Source of the DNA: G963665085 sp963665085
GTDB lineage: Bacteria; Bacteroidota; Bacteroidia; Bacteroidales; JAAAOM01
DNA: 64,000 nt
Reading direction: 5' to 3'
Assembly (NCBI GenBank): GCA_963665085.2
Contig: CAXXXS010000001.1
Span: forward strand, 372,001 to 436,000
Shown here: one piece after another, positions 18,010-28,264 of the stretch
Layout: every line of letters starts with the position of its first letter
How positions within the stretch are numbered: the stretch's first letter is position 1
The notes under the pieces: generated by a model
Database searches by the model: none
Told to the model about the DNA's origin: nothing
What the model saw: the letters and a program-made list of their open reading frames with translations, nothing else
Made by a program: the position numbers and the translations under genes

Positions 18010-18642
18010 CTATTCTTTAGATTCTTCTGAACTTTCTTCAGAAGATGCTTCTTCTCCACCTTCTTCTTCTTCTTCAGATGCTACCAATCCTTTAGCTGCA
18101 AGACGAGATGACATAACTGCTACTACTAATGAACTAGCAGGTTCTAATAAAGTAAGATTTTCGAATGAAAGATCATTAACTTTAACGACACCACCAATAT
18201 TAATTTTAGTAATATCAACTTTTAAAGTATCAGGTAAATCTTTTGCTAAACCTTTTACATTTAAATATCTCTTATTAAATCTTAATTTACCACCATTTCT
18301 AATTCCAATTGAATTTCCAAAAAGTTCAACAGGAACACCAATAGTTACAGGCTTATCGTCGAATACTTCAACAAAATCAATATGTAATATTTTATCTGTA
18401 ACAGGGTGGAATTGAATATCTTTTAAAACAGCATTGTGTTTTTCTCCATCAATATCGATATTTACAATGTATACGTGTTGTGTATACACAACATCTTTAA
18501 GATCATTCTCATGAGCATAGAAGTGAATAGTTTCTTTACCTCCATAAAGAACACAAACTACATTATCTTCTCTTCTTAGTTTTTTTGTAGATTTTTTACC
18601 TACTTCACTTCTTTTGCTTACTTTAATTTCAAAAGTTTTCAT
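18010..18642 (-). CDS. rplY: 50S ribosomal protein L25/general stress protein Ctc
   Basis: This 210-residue protein binds 5S rRNA. The L25 domain occupies residues 1-90 (VSKRSEVGKKSTKKLRREDN, VLYGG, HIDFVEVF), followed by the TL5/Ctc C-terminal beta domain (VPVELFGNSIGIRNGGKLRF onward). It ends in an acidic Glu/Ser-rich tail (about 20 residues), which is common in Bacteroidota. It is located between prs and pth, the conserved neighbourhood of this gene in many bacteria. Confidence 0.94.
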   Translation of the reverse strand: MKTFEIKVSKRSEVGKKSTKKLRREDNVVCVLYGGKETIHFYAHENDLKDVVYTQHVYIVNIDIDGEKHNAVLKDIQFHPVTDKILHIDFVEVFDDKPVTIGVPVELFGNSIGIRNGGKLRFNKRYLNVKGLAKDLPDTLKVDITKINIGGVVKVNDLSFENLTLLEPASSLVVAVMSSRLAAKGLVASEEEEEGGEEASSEESSEESKE

Positions 18643-18732
18643 TTCTTAATTTTAAATTGTGTTACTCAGAATATGTGCATGATATTCCCCATCACACGGG
18701 AGCTTTTTAAAAAAGCGGTGCAAAGATATATA

Positions 18733-19683
18733 TTATATTATAAAATTCGAACTTATTGATTGATAATTATAAACTTTATCTATCACATCAGCTAAAAATG
18801 AGCCAATTGGTATTACTGTAATTTTATCACTCTTTTTATTTCCTAAAGGAATAGAATCTGTAACGATTACTTCTTCTATTGGTGATTCATTAATTCTATC
18901 TATTGCAGGACCAGATAAAACTGGATGTGTAACAACAACCCTTACAGAATCTGCCCCATAGTCTTTCATTACTTTTGCAGCAGCAGTAATAGTCCCAGCT
19001 GTATCAATCATGTCATCAACGATTACAACATCTTTCCCTTCAACTTCACCAATTACTTTTATATCATCAACCACATTGGCTTTGGTCCTTGTCTTATGAC
19101 AAATAACCATTGGCGTATTTAAAAATCTGGAATAGGCATTTGCTCTTTTTGCGCCTCCCATATCAGGAGCTGCAATTGTTAAATTTTTCAAGTTAAGCTT
19201 TTCAAGATAGGGAACAAACAAACTTGATGCGTATAAATGATCTACAGGAATATTAAAGAAACCTTGAATAGGAGGGGCATGAAGATCCATTGTCATCACC
19301 CTGTCGACTCCGGAGGCCTCTAATAAATCAGCTACAAGTTTAGCACCAATAGAAGTTCTTGGCCTGTCTTTCCTATCCTGACGAGCCAATCCCAGATAAG
19401 GAATAACAGCTACAATCTTATAAGCAGATGCCCTTTTTGCTGCATCGATTAACAGAAGTAGCTCCATTAAATTGTCCTGTGGTGGAAATGTAGATTGAAT
19501 AATAAAGACCGTACAGCCCCGAACTGACTCCAGATAATAAGGTTGAAACTCTCCATCGCTAAATTCATGGATATTAATCTCGCCTAATTCCATCCCAAAT
19601 TCTTTTGCAATACTTTCGGATAAATAACGAGTTGCCCTACCTGAAAAAACTTTCATAGTAGTCTTTGCTTTCATTGCCATCAT
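18733..19683 (-). CDS. prs: Ribose-phosphate pyrophosphokinase
   Basis: The enzyme makes PRPP from ribose-5-phosphate and ATP for nucleotide, His and Trp synthesis. Visible landmarks are the N-terminal KVFSGRATRYLSESIA, FSDGEFQPYYLESVRG near residue 40, the catalytic loop GLARQDRKDRPRT near residue 97, the divalent cation site DLHAPPIQGFF near residue 135, and the PRPP-binding VVIVDDMIDTAGTI near residue 218. 316 residues is normal. The protein has several Met codons at the start, so initiation could be at codon 1, 2, 4 or 10. Confidence 0.96.
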   Translation of the reverse strand: MMAMKAKTTMKVFSGRATRYLSESIAKEFGMELGEINIHEFSDGEFQPYYLESVRGCTVFIIQSTFPPQDNLMELLLLIDAAKRASAYKIVAVIPYLGLARQDRKDRPRTSIGAKLVADLLEASGVDRVMTMDLHAPPIQGFFNIPVDHLYASSLFVPYLEKLNLKNLTIAAPDMGGAKRANAYSRFLNTPMVICHKTRTKANVVDDIKVIGEVEGKDVVIVDDMIDTAGTITAAAKVMKDYGADSVRVVVTHPVLSGPAIDRINESPIEEVIVTDSIPLGNKKSDKITVIPIGSFLADVIDKVYNYQSISSNFII

Positions 19684-19763
19684 TCCAAAATAATTCTGAT
19701 TTCGGGCGGCAAAAGTAAAAAAACTAATCCGATAAAAAGAATATTATTTAATAAAATTCTCGT

Positions 19764-20372
19764 TTATTTTATCGAATCTATTGAAGCATTTGTATTTGCT
19801 ACAAAATTCAGAATCTCTTCTTTCCCAATCCTTGATGTTGAAGAGGTTGTAATAATTAAAGGAAGAGACTCCCATTGCTGAAGAAGTTTTGATTTATATA
19901 CCATCAAATTCTTATTTAACTCAGAGCTGCTTAATTTATCTGCTTTAGTAAACGTTAAAACAAATGGGACCCCATTTTCTCCCAACCAGGTTATAAACTC
20001 CAAATCATTCTTTAGTGGTTCGTGCCTTGCATCAATAAGCATAAAAACGCAAGCCAGGTTTTCCCGGTTAATTAAGTAGTTGGTAATAATTTTATTAAAC
20101 TCCTTACGCAATTTTTTTGAAACTTTTGCATAACCATATCCCGGAAGGTCTACAATATACCAACTATCATCAATTATAAAATGATTAATAAGCTGTGTTT
20201 TTCCCGGAGTTCCTGAAGTTTTCGCCAGTCCTTTTCTATCTGTCAACATATTGATTAAAGACGATTTGCCAACATTTGATCTTCCAATAAATGCATATTC
20301 GGGCAAATTATCATTCGGACATTGACTTGTTTCTGAACTACTTTTTACAAATTCTGCTGATTTTACTTGCAT
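19764..20372 (-). CDS. engB: Ribosome biogenesis GTP-binding protein EngB/YsxC
   Basis: This GTPase assists 50S assembly. The G motifs are visible in order: G1 GRSNVGKSS at residues about 29-37, G2 in the SGTPGKT segment near residue 54, G3 VDLPGYGYA near residue 75, G4 TKAD near residue 142 and G5 TSSTSRIG near residue 175. 202 residues is the usual length. It is in the same direction as prs but separated by about 80 bp. Confidence 0.95.
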   Translation of the reverse strand: MQVKSAEFVKSSSETSQCPNDNLPEYAFIGRSNVGKSSLINMLTDRKGLAKTSGTPGKTQLINHFIIDDSWYIVDLPGYGYAKVSKKLRKEFNKIITNYLINRENLACVFMLIDARHEPLKNDLEFITWLGENGVPFVLTFTKADKLSSSELNKNLMVYKSKLLQQWESLPLIITTSSTSRIGKEEILNFVANTNASIDSIK

Positions 20373-20412
20373 ATGGCAAAACTACAATGTTTTATCCGAT
20401 TGTAAAAACAAA

Positions 20413-21447
20413 TTAAAATTCAGGACAAGGTACCATTTTAGGCCTACGTTTTATTTCGCGCGTATTAAATGTATAAGACAGTGATATTTCATGTGCACCA
20501 TTGGTATTGGTTATTAATCTGGATGTAGTAAAATCATAACTATATCCTATGTTAAAACTATTTGTCTTTACGCCGACAAGCAATGTTAATGCATCATTAT
20601 ATTTAAATGATTTTGCAACAGGAATACCTCTGTACCACAGACCAAACACAAGTGGATTTCGATGCCAATAAAGCCCGGCGTCTAACTGTCTATAATTTTT
20701 CTGTGATTTAAATAAAAAAGCAAACTGAAGACTTGTAGGAATAGGTCTGAGCAAACGTTGTTTTGCAACATATTTAGTTCCTCCAAACACCTGGTATTTA
20801 ATAGGGACTTTTGCCAGGTTTCCTGCTTCTTCCTCAAAATCATACAATGATTGGTTTGGCCGTAATAAGTGATCGGCACTAAATCCAACCCAAAAATTAT
20901 GAGAATATGTTAAGATGGAAGAAGCAAAATCAATATCACCAACATTATCCATTGCTACAACTTCTGCAGAGACAGGGGAATTTCCACTGGCAGACATCTG
21001 GTCTTTAAATATCAACTGATTAAAATCCAGCCCGCGTTCTGTATACATAAAATGCATCCCGGGGCGACAATGAAAAGATTCTGTTATTTTAAAATCAAAA
21101 GAATATTGCAAGCCAATATTTGTTGTCCGTAGCTTTCCGGTTCCGGCCTCATCCCGTAGCATTAAAATTCCGAGTCCACTGTTAAATTTCGAGAAATAAT
21201 GCTCAAAAGAAACACTATAGGTTACAAACCCATTGGTTATTTCCGGCCATTGGTTACGGTAATTCATCGCTAACCGGTTCTCATAATTTAATCCGGCAAA
21301 GGATGGTGCCAAATAAAGATAATTAGAATAGAACTGAGAAAATTGCGGATCCTGTGCTTTTACGGCATGGATACTAAGAAACATAATGGCTATCGATATA
21401 ACCTTTAGTTTTATTAATTTATAAATATGAATGTTTCTTTCCATCAA
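20413..21447 (-). CDS. PorP/SprF-family type IX secretion membrane protein
   Basis: The 344-residue protein has an N-terminal signal (about residues 10-31, ending HAVKAQDPQFSQFYSNYLYL), which is the family hallmark, then an outer-membrane beta-barrel with repeated aromatic-rich strands (NYRNQWPEITNGFVTYSVSF, SFKYNDALTLLVGVK). It follows directly after the giant type B cargo gene. Such PorP/SprF proteins typically pair with cargo that carry a gliding-type C-terminal domain and help display them on the surface. The pairing is inferred from adjacency and family knowledge. Confidence 0.9.
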   Translation of the reverse strand: MMERNIHIYKLIKLKVISIAIMFLSIHAVKAQDPQFSQFYSNYLYLAPSFAGLNYENRLAMNYRNQWPEITNGFVTYSVSFEHYFSKFNSGLGILMLRDEAGTGKLRTTNIGLQYSFDFKITESFHCRPGMHFMYTERGLDFNQLIFKDQMSASGNSPVSAEVVAMDNVGDIDFASSILTYSHNFWVGFSADHLLRPNQSLYDFEEEAGNLAKVPIKYQVFGGTKYVAKQRLLRPIPTSLQFAFLFKSQKNYRQLDAGLYWHRNPLVFGLWYRGIPVAKSFKYNDALTLLVGVKTNSFNIGYSYDFTTSRLITNTNGAHEISLSYTFNTREIKRRPKMVPCPEF

Positions 21448-21476
21448 TTGTGCAATTCAACGATTACTATCAAATA

Positions 21477-24400
21477 TTAATGAAGAAGTGTTACATCACC
21501 TGTTCTCACAAATGACTCACCGCTGCTGAACGTTCCTCTGACTTTCCACACATAAACATCTTGTTTTGCTGGCCGTCCCTGGTAATAGCCATCCCAGCCA
21601 ATATCAGGATCTGTACTTTCAAACAAGAGTTCTCCCCATCGATTAAAAATCATCAGATGGTATTCATCAACATTATCGATAATACCCGGAGAAAATATCC
21701 TGTTTTCCTCAATAGGAGACAAAGGACGAAATGCATTGGGAAAAGCAATATCGCCAAATGGTTCAACAAGGACTGCATTTTCCATTACATAAAGATCAAA
21801 ACAATCGTTTACTGTCCATACCTTAAGTGTTACATCAAAAGTGCCCTCTTCCTGGTAAACATGGGTAGGATTATACTGATTAGAAGTAGTACCATCACCA
21901 AAATCCCATTCGAAAATATCTCCATGATCCGAGAGATTAAAATAATTTACTGCTTCGTCGTTAACATAAACATAGCGGGGGGCTAAATCAAAATAAGAGT
22001 TTGGCAGAACAAATACCCTGCTTGTATCGCTGTGGGTATCTTCGCCTCCCTCGCCCTCAACAGTTAACGTTATTTTATATACACCCGGCTCATAATAAGT
22101 ATATGTAGGGTCTGCTTTATTGGAAACACTACCATCACCAAAGTCCCAATAATACGAATCTGCATAAGAAGATGTATTAACAAAAGTTACTGTTAAAGGC
22201 ATACACCCCGGCTCAATCGGATCAAATTTAGCTTCCGGAGGATGTGGTTTTATGAGGACACTTTGTGTTAAACTATCCTTACAGAATTTACTTTTTGCAA
22301 CCAAGGAAACGTTAAAATTATTTGGGAAATCATATGTGTGTTTCCTTGGTTGCTCAAGGCTTGAACTTGTTCCATCTCCAAAATACCAGCTGTATTCCCA
22401 ATCGCCTACCGTATTATTCTGCACAGAAACAGTAGCATCAGGATACATCTGCTCTTTTGGTGCTATATCAAAATCAGCTTCCGGAGTTGGATGCACTAAT
22501 ACAGTCTTATAAGCTGTATCATAGCATTCAAAAGAAGAAGCTGTAATAAGCTTAATCTCAAAAAATGTATCATTTGATGTCAAATTATTTAATGTATGCA
22601 AAACATTATAGCCTCCATCATACGTTTCTCCATCACCAAAATCCCATGAATAAAATGCATTACCAGCTGTTGCTGTGAAAAGAACATTTGCCGGGTGACA
22701 AGCAGTATCAGGATCCGAATAAATTGTTGTTTCGGGTCTCGGAAAAACTGTAATGTATGTATTTGCCTGGTCTGTACAACCATTCTCACTTATCGAAGTA
22801 AGTACTACCTTATAATTTTTTACTGATGTTTGTGTATTTGTAAACAGATGTTCAGGATTTTCAATAGTTGAACTAGTTTCATCCCCAAAATCCCAAACTA
22901 TTGAATCATAATTAACAGATTGATTAGTAAAATTAGCCGTTAAAGGACTACATTGAGGTATTGCATCTGTAGTAAACATTGCTGTTGTTTGCTCTGTATC
23001 AAAAAATATGGTATCAGTTGCTTTACACTGATGGACATCTGTTAATTCGTAAATAAAATTATATGTCTCATTTGCTGAAGGTTGGAAAACCGGCTCCTGA
23101 ATATTTGCTGATGATAATGCATTAATCTGTCCGTACCACTGATGCTTTAAAACAGGCCCTTCCACATCAACATTTATTGTTAATGTATCGCCCACACACA
23201 CAATCTGATAAGGAGTTGTGATATTTGCTGTTGGACTTTCATAAACATACACTGTTACACTATCCCTTACCGATTTATAATTCATATCCGTAACATCAAG
23301 ATAAAATTTATACTCGCCTTCAACAGGAGCATTGAGGTATGTTGACAACGTATTTGTTGATGAAAGAAAGGCTGTATCTCCTGTCCACCTGATATCATAA
23401 GGACCTTTACCCCCGATAAGAGATGGTTCAATATAAAAATCTGTTCCTGTACAAGCTGCATTGTTTCCTAAATCGATATCTAAGGTAAGCTCTCCGTCTG
23501 TTACATTGATCTGTTTGTTTGACTCCGGTCCGGGACAGCCGTTAATAGAAGTTTCAAAAACAGAAATATTAAACGACCCTATATTTGGGAAGCCCAGTTT
23601 TACCCAGTAACCAAAATCATCTTCCCATGTAATCTCCGAAGGGATGTTCCAGGTATATGATGAACCAGCGTTACCAATAACATAATAAACAACTTCAGAC
23701 TGTCCCTGGATTACATCTCCTAAACCAGTAATAATTAATGGTGCCGGAACTTCAAGAATCTCAATATCCATTTGTTTTCTTGGGCTCTCGCAGAATGTAG
23801 AATCGTTATATGTAGAAACATAATATGTTTTATCTGAAGCAATAACTGTTGTTGTAAAAGTATCTGTCTCAGCAACAGGACTTCCTCCAACAGGTATATC
23901 ATACCACCTTAGCGTATTACCAAATTCACCAATTGGTGTTGTAAGCTCAAACCTGGCAGCACCACAAACACTCGTATCTGTTGGATTTGGAGCAACAGGA
24001 ACCGGATGAATAACAGCTGTAACCTCAACCTTTTCGCTCTCACATAAAGTAGATTCATCAATGGTTGACACCCAATAAGAAGTTGTTGAATCAAGAAGAG
24101 GCGTTATATACGTAGTGTCTGTATAAAAAGGAGAAACAGTTGTATCAGAATAATACCAATAATTGGTTGTTCCATTATTTCCCATTTCAGAAATTAATGC
24201 AAATGAAGTGCTACCACAATTCTCTACATCAGAAACAACAGGATTATCAGGAACTGTATATATTTCAATGTAAACACTATCCCGATCGCCCTGACATCCT
24301 GTAATGGTATCATAACTAGCTACCCAAAGCGTTTGGGAATGGTCAAAATAATCGGTGTAATTCTTAGAAACACCCAACAACAGCCCTCCAATCTGACTAT

Positions 24401-27239
24401 CGTACCATAAATTGGTATTCGCATCGCTCCCTATAGAAGATGAAATTATTAAATCAGAAACTCCACAAAAATCAACATTTGGAGAGGAAGGCTTTCCCGG
24501 TATCGGATTAATTTTTGCGACTACTTCTGCACGAAGACTTTCACAAAATGTTGTTTCATTGTATGTTGATACCCAATAGGACTCAGTAATACTTAAAACA
24601 GGTGTAGCATAACTATTTCCCGTTTGAATTAAACTTCCTCCCGTTTGGTTGTCGTACCATCTGTTTAGAGTTCCATTATTACCAATTACTGAACCAAGAT
24701 TTAATGCTGAAGGGCCACAGCTTGAATCTGCCAGCACTAATGGCTGATCAGGAATAGCGTGATACGTTATCGATACTGTATCGGCAACAGAGCCACAGGA
24801 ACCACTTTCCAGTCTCCATTCCAGCTGATAGTCTCCATAATCTCCAGGAGTAATCAAGGCCCAGGCATTGGGGGTATGGGCATTCGGTACGAAGGTGATG
24901 TTGCCCGGGCCTTGAATTTTAGTCCATTCTCCTGTCCCTCTTAAAAACGCGTTTCCTTGTAATTGTATTGACGTCCCGCAAGTTGAATCGTCTTCACCTG
25001 CATATACTGTATCTATTGGAGCCCCTAAATCAATAAGGACTGTATCTCTTGTAAAACAATCTCCGTTGCTGAGTGTCCATGTTAATTCATATCTTGAAAC
25101 ATCGTCGGATGTAACACTAAACACGGCATTTGAATCATTCACTGACGGAAGGAATACAGGTGTTCCTCCTATCGGATTATAAATAATATCCCACGTTCCA
25201 ACTCCAACATCTGGCGAGTTACCCTGAAGCACTGCAAATGTATCCAAACAAAAATACTGATCGGGTCCTGCATCTGCTTGTCGTGGCGTTTGATAAACAG
25301 TGATCTCCACAGTATCTCTTGTTGTCGGGCAAATACCATATTGCGATTCCAGCATCCACTCAAATGTATTTACACCATCATTAAGACTGGTTACATTGGG
25401 ATTCGGAATAGTATTATCAGAGATACTTCCGGAGCCACTTAATAATGTCCACGTACCTGTACCTCCAGTCGGAATAGCATTTCCATTTAGTTGTACAGAA
25501 GTAATATCGCAATTCTTAACATCTGAACCGGCATCAGCAGGAGAACCGGTAATATCATGAAGTATTTTTATTGTATCATAGGTAGGCGGACAAACATCAC
25601 TAATGCTGTGCAGGCTCCATTCCAGGACAGTTTCCCCACTTACGATCCCAGTTAAGGAAGATGATGGATCAACCGGATTGTTAATGCTTGCACTTCCACT
25701 TAAAACCTGCCATACCCCATAATTTGGAGACACCGGTGAATTCCCATACAATACAATACTATCCTGGTTACACAGGTTTAAATCAGAACCGGCAATTGCC
25801 TGAATGGGGGGTGTATCCCGATAAATTTCCACATCATCAGTCAATACACAAGGGCCGTTAGTTACAGTCCATGTAAAAATATTGGTCCCATAATCAAGTC
25901 CGGACACAAAAGAATTATTAAGAGCAACATTACTTATTGAAGCAGAACTTAATGAAGACCAAACTCCAGTACCTATAGAAGGAGCCGTTGCATTCAAGGT
26001 AATCGTGTCTGAACAAGTTGGTTGATCGGCACCTGCAAAAGGAACAACCGGATTATCATATATTTTTATTTCAACTTTTAAGGGCGCACTCTCGCAGGCC
26101 ATTTGAATGGCTGTAACCCAAAATGAATATTCCCCACCAACAGAATTATCCAGGCTAAAAGGTGCCTGTGTAGGATCAAAAGAAGTTCCTGTACCAACCA
26201 GGTTTGTTAACGTTGAGTCTGAATACCAATGAAGCGTATCTGCTGCTGAACTCGCTGTTAATACAATATTCTCATTTGCGCAAAACTCAACATAAGACGA
26301 AGGCACATTAGGCGGAGTAGAAATAATTTCAACCCATGCATGCGCTATAATTGGTGGATTATCACCATCAACAGTATCTGTTGGAGGTAAACCATCATAA
26401 GGATCATCGTAGGGATTACAAATGTTCCAGTTACGAAGTGTAATCTCAAAAATATCTCCTGCTAAACCATCCGGAGGTGCAATTACCGGGAACGAAACCT
26501 GGTTAGGCCCGTGAGCTTCGTAAGGAATTTCAATAATAGGACCATAATACTCACCTAAGGAATTACCTGCTGCATCAGTCATTTGAACCGTATCTCCCAC
26601 TTCATTGATAATATAAAGATTTGGGATCCTGTCGCCAGCAGCTGCATTGGTTCCATAGATAAACTGCACCCAGCGACTTTCAAGATTTGGTCTGTCTGGC
26701 TCAACAATTATGTTACAGTTAAAATCAGAAGCGTCAGCAAAAACCTGGTAAACCGGATCGCCTTCGCAAACAAGGGCTCTTTCTGGTGCTGCTGCTACAA
26801 CTCCACCATTCTCATTATCTGTGTTCCACGAACGAAACTCCTGCAACTGAGTACTACTCGTACAATGATCGCCGTCAGAAATAACATAAGCCCGTGCTTC
26901 ATATGAACAATCGGGTCCATGTTCGGGATAGATATGTTGTATTGTATCAAAAAATAACCGATTTGAGCCATCCTGGGCCGGAGTAACTATTACATTAGTC
27001 CCATCACCCCAGTCAATATAAACCTGGACATCAGAAGGATCTACAGCAATATCAAACTCATAATTAAAACTAAAATCCAGGGTTACCGGTGCACAATTAC
27101 CACTTGTACTCTGGTCGCTTCCATTATCGCCAATCCGGTGACATTGAGATTGCCCGTAGGAAATCTTTATCCCCGCAAGAGATAAAAAAAGTATGATTAG
27201 AAAAAATTTATATGATGGAAATTTTTCCATTAACAGCAT
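21477..27239 (-). CDS. Giant T9SS type B surface protein with PKD and Ig-like repeats
   Basis: The protein has 1,920 residues. A signal peptide (about 1-29) is followed by an N-terminal PKD-like module and a region near 310-390. Five G-x-W repeats of about 90 residues follow (each with a GSD-type start, a Cys and an ITG-W core, around 400-830). Next come four RWYD-type Ig-like repeats around 840-1180 (plus one earlier), and about five PKD domains with DFGDG motifs around 1450-1820. The C-terminus (FPNAFRPLSP, FNRWGELLFES, GWDGYYQGRPA, VYVWKV) is the CHU_C gliding-motility/T9SS type B sorting domain. It is probably a secreted adhesin; the ligand is unknown. Confidence 0.9.
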   Translation of the reverse strand: MLLMEKFPSYKFFLIILFLSLAGIKISYGQSQCHRIGDNGSDQSTSGNCAPVTLDFSFNYEFDIAVDPSDVQVYIDWGDGTNVIVTPAQDGSNRLFFDTIQHIYPEHGPDCSYEARAYVISDGDHCTSSTQLQEFRSWNTDNENGGVVAAAPERALVCEGDPVYQVFADASDFNCNIIVEPDRPNLESRWVQFIYGTNAAAGDRIPNLYIINEVGDTVQMTDAAGNSLGEYYGPIIEIPYEAHGPNQVSFPVIAPPDGLAGDIFEITLRNWNICNPYDDPYDGLPPTDTVDGDNPPIIAHAWVEIISTPPNVPSSYVEFCANENIVLTASSAADTLHWYSDSTLTNLVGTGTSFDPTQAPFSLDNSVGGEYSFWVTAIQMACESAPLKVEIKIYDNPVVPFAGADQPTCSDTITLNATAPSIGTGVWSSLSSASISNVALNNSFVSGLDYGTNIFTWTVTNGPCVLTDDVEIYRDTPPIQAIAGSDLNLCNQDSIVLYGNSPVSPNYGVWQVLSGSASINNPVDPSSSLTGIVSGETVLEWSLHSISDVCPPTYDTIKILHDITGSPADAGSDVKNCDITSVQLNGNAIPTGGTGTWTLLSGSGSISDNTIPNPNVTSLNDGVNTFEWMLESQYGICPTTRDTVEITVYQTPRQADAGPDQYFCLDTFAVLQGNSPDVGVGTWDIIYNPIGGTPVFLPSVNDSNAVFSVTSDDVSRYELTWTLSNGDCFTRDTVLIDLGAPIDTVYAGEDDSTCGTSIQLQGNAFLRGTGEWTKIQGPGNITFVPNAHTPNAWALITPGDYGDYQLEWRLESGSCGSVADTVSITYHAIPDQPLVLADSSCGPSALNLGSVIGNNGTLNRWYDNQTGGSLIQTGNSYATPVLSITESYWVSTYNETTFCESLRAEVVAKINPIPGKPSSPNVDFCGVSDLIISSSIGSDANTNLWYDSQIGGLLLGVSKNYTDYFDHSQTLWVASYDTITGCQGDRDSVYIEIYTVPDNPVVSDVENCGSTSFALISEMGNNGTTNYWYYSDTTVSPFYTDTTYITPLLDSTTSYWVSTIDESTLCESEKVEVTAVIHPVPVAPNPTDTSVCGAARFELTTPIGEFGNTLRWYDIPVGGSPVAETDTFTTTVIASDKTYYVSTYNDSTFCESPRKQMDIEILEVPAPLIITGLGDVIQGQSEVVYYVIGNAGSSYTWNIPSEITWEDDFGYWVKLGFPNIGSFNISVFETSINGCPGPESNKQINVTDGELTLDIDLGNNAACTGTDFYIEPSLIGGKGPYDIRWTGDTAFLSSTNTLSTYLNAPVEGEYKFYLDVTDMNYKSVRDSVTVYVYESPTANITTPYQIVCVGDTLTINVDVEGPVLKHQWYGQINALSSANIQEPVFQPSANETYNFIYELTDVHQCKATDTIFFDTEQTTAMFTTDAIPQCSPLTANFTNQSVNYDSIVWDFGDETSSTIENPEHLFTNTQTSVKNYKVVLTSISENGCTDQANTYITVFPRPETTIYSDPDTACHPANVLFTATAGNAFYSWDFGDGETYDGGYNVLHTLNNLTSNDTFFEIKLITASSFECYDTAYKTVLVHPTPEADFDIAPKEQMYPDATVSVQNNTVGDWEYSWYFGDGTSSSLEQPRKHTYDFPNNFNVSLVAKSKFCKDSLTQSVLIKPHPPEAKFDPIEPGCMPLTVTFVNTSSYADSYYWDFGDGSVSNKADPTYTYYEPGVYKITLTVEGEGGEDTHSDTSRVFVLPNSYFDLAPRYVYVNDEAVNYFNLSDHGDIFEWDFGDGTTSNQYNPTHVYQEEGTFDVTLKVWTVNDCFDLYVMENAVLVEPFGDIAFPNAFRPLSPIEENRIFSPGIIDNVDEYHLMIFNRWGELLFESTDPDIGWDGYYQGRPAKQDVYVWKVRGTFSSGESFVRTGDVTLLH

Positions 27240-27510
27240 CTTTTTTTTGACGAAAATGATATAACGCTCACAGTTCTCCTCCCTTTTCTACCTTTGATAT
27301 ATTTTGTTAGACAATGTTTTTTCATCTAATAAAGCATTCATTTACAGAATATTACATCAAAATTCGACAGGGTTTTGAAGCCTTATACGGAGGAAAAAAA
27401 GTTACGTTTCAGTTTTTTTATAAAGGAGGAAAATAAAAATCTTAACTCTAAAGGTTAGAAGAAGATGCGGGAGAAAAAATATTCCTAAATTGAGAAGTAA
27501 AATTCAATTA

Positions 27511-28029
27511 TCAGATGTTGTTCGGTAATTTATTTAGTTTCTCCCTAAGCTGATGGAGTGCTTTACGTATTTGTGTTTTTACTGTATTTAAACTTATACC
27601 CAACACGTCGGCTATCTCTCTATATTTTAACCCTTTATAAAAATGAAGTTTAATTATAACAGCTCTTTTATCAGGTAACTCATCTATAATTTTTTCCACA
27701 AAAAAAATAACTCGTTCTTCATCTATTTCAGGTAGATTAACCTGTAATTCATCAAATAAATCATCAAATTGCAAATATTCAGGCCTTTTCTTTCGCAAAT
27801 ACATTAGACACTTATTTTTGGCAGATGTGAACAAATATACCTTTGGATTATTTATTGTACGACGGAATACTTTTTTATACCACAATTCTACGAACAGGTC
27901 TTGAATTAGATCCTCTGCTATTTGCATATCTTGTATAAAAATAGTGGCATAAATAACCATATCTTTAAAATATTTATTAAAGAGAGATTCAAAGTATATT
28001 AATTCTTTATTTGATGTAAGGTTTTTCAA
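27511..28029 (-). CDS. ECF RNA polymerase sigma factor (Bacteroidetes SusC/FecR-associated type)
   Basis: This 172-residue sigma-70 family protein has region 2 (MVIYATIFIQDMQIAEDLIQ, DLFVELWYK) and region 4 with the helix-turn-helix YREIADVLGISLNTVKTQIR near residue 135. Factors of this group usually sit directly before a fecR anti-sigma gene and are released when the TonB-dependent transducer binds its ligand. Here the fecR gene lies about 12 kb upstream at the far end of the locus, and a terminator separates this gene from the S9 peptidase gene, so it probably has its own promoter. Confidence 0.9.
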   Translation of the reverse strand: MKNLTSNKELIYFESLFNKYFKDMVIYATIFIQDMQIAEDLIQDLFVELWYKKVFRRTINNPKVYLFTSAKNKCLMYLRKKRPEYLQFDDLFDELQVNLPEIDEERVIFFVEKIIDELPDKRAVIIKLHFYKGLKYREIADVLGISLNTVKTQIRKALHQLREKLNKLPNNI

Positions 28030-28193
28030 ATTATTGTGATCAAGTTATGATATATAGATTTAAACCCTCAATAACTATGAGTTTAAAGGGTAAAAATATG
28101 ATAATTCTACAGATTAACACAAAACAATCACACCTCTCTTACAACTTAATTGATTAAACTTTAAAGATTGTATATTAACGAATGAAAAATAAA

Positions 28194-28228
28194 TATTTAA
28201 AAAAAGCTGCCAAAGTATTGGCAGCTTT
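28194..28228 (-). terminator. Hairpin terminator after the S9 peptidase gene
   Basis: On the minus strand, AAAGCTGCCAA pairs with TTGGCAGCTTT around a 4-base loop (28203-28228) and is followed by a T-rich tract. It lies 37 bp past the S9 peptidase stop and 165 bp ahead of the sigma factor start, so it separates the peptide-uptake operon from the sigma gene. Confidence 0.85.
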
Positions 28229-28264
28229 ACCCATATATAAATATATTGAGAATTTAAAGAACCC

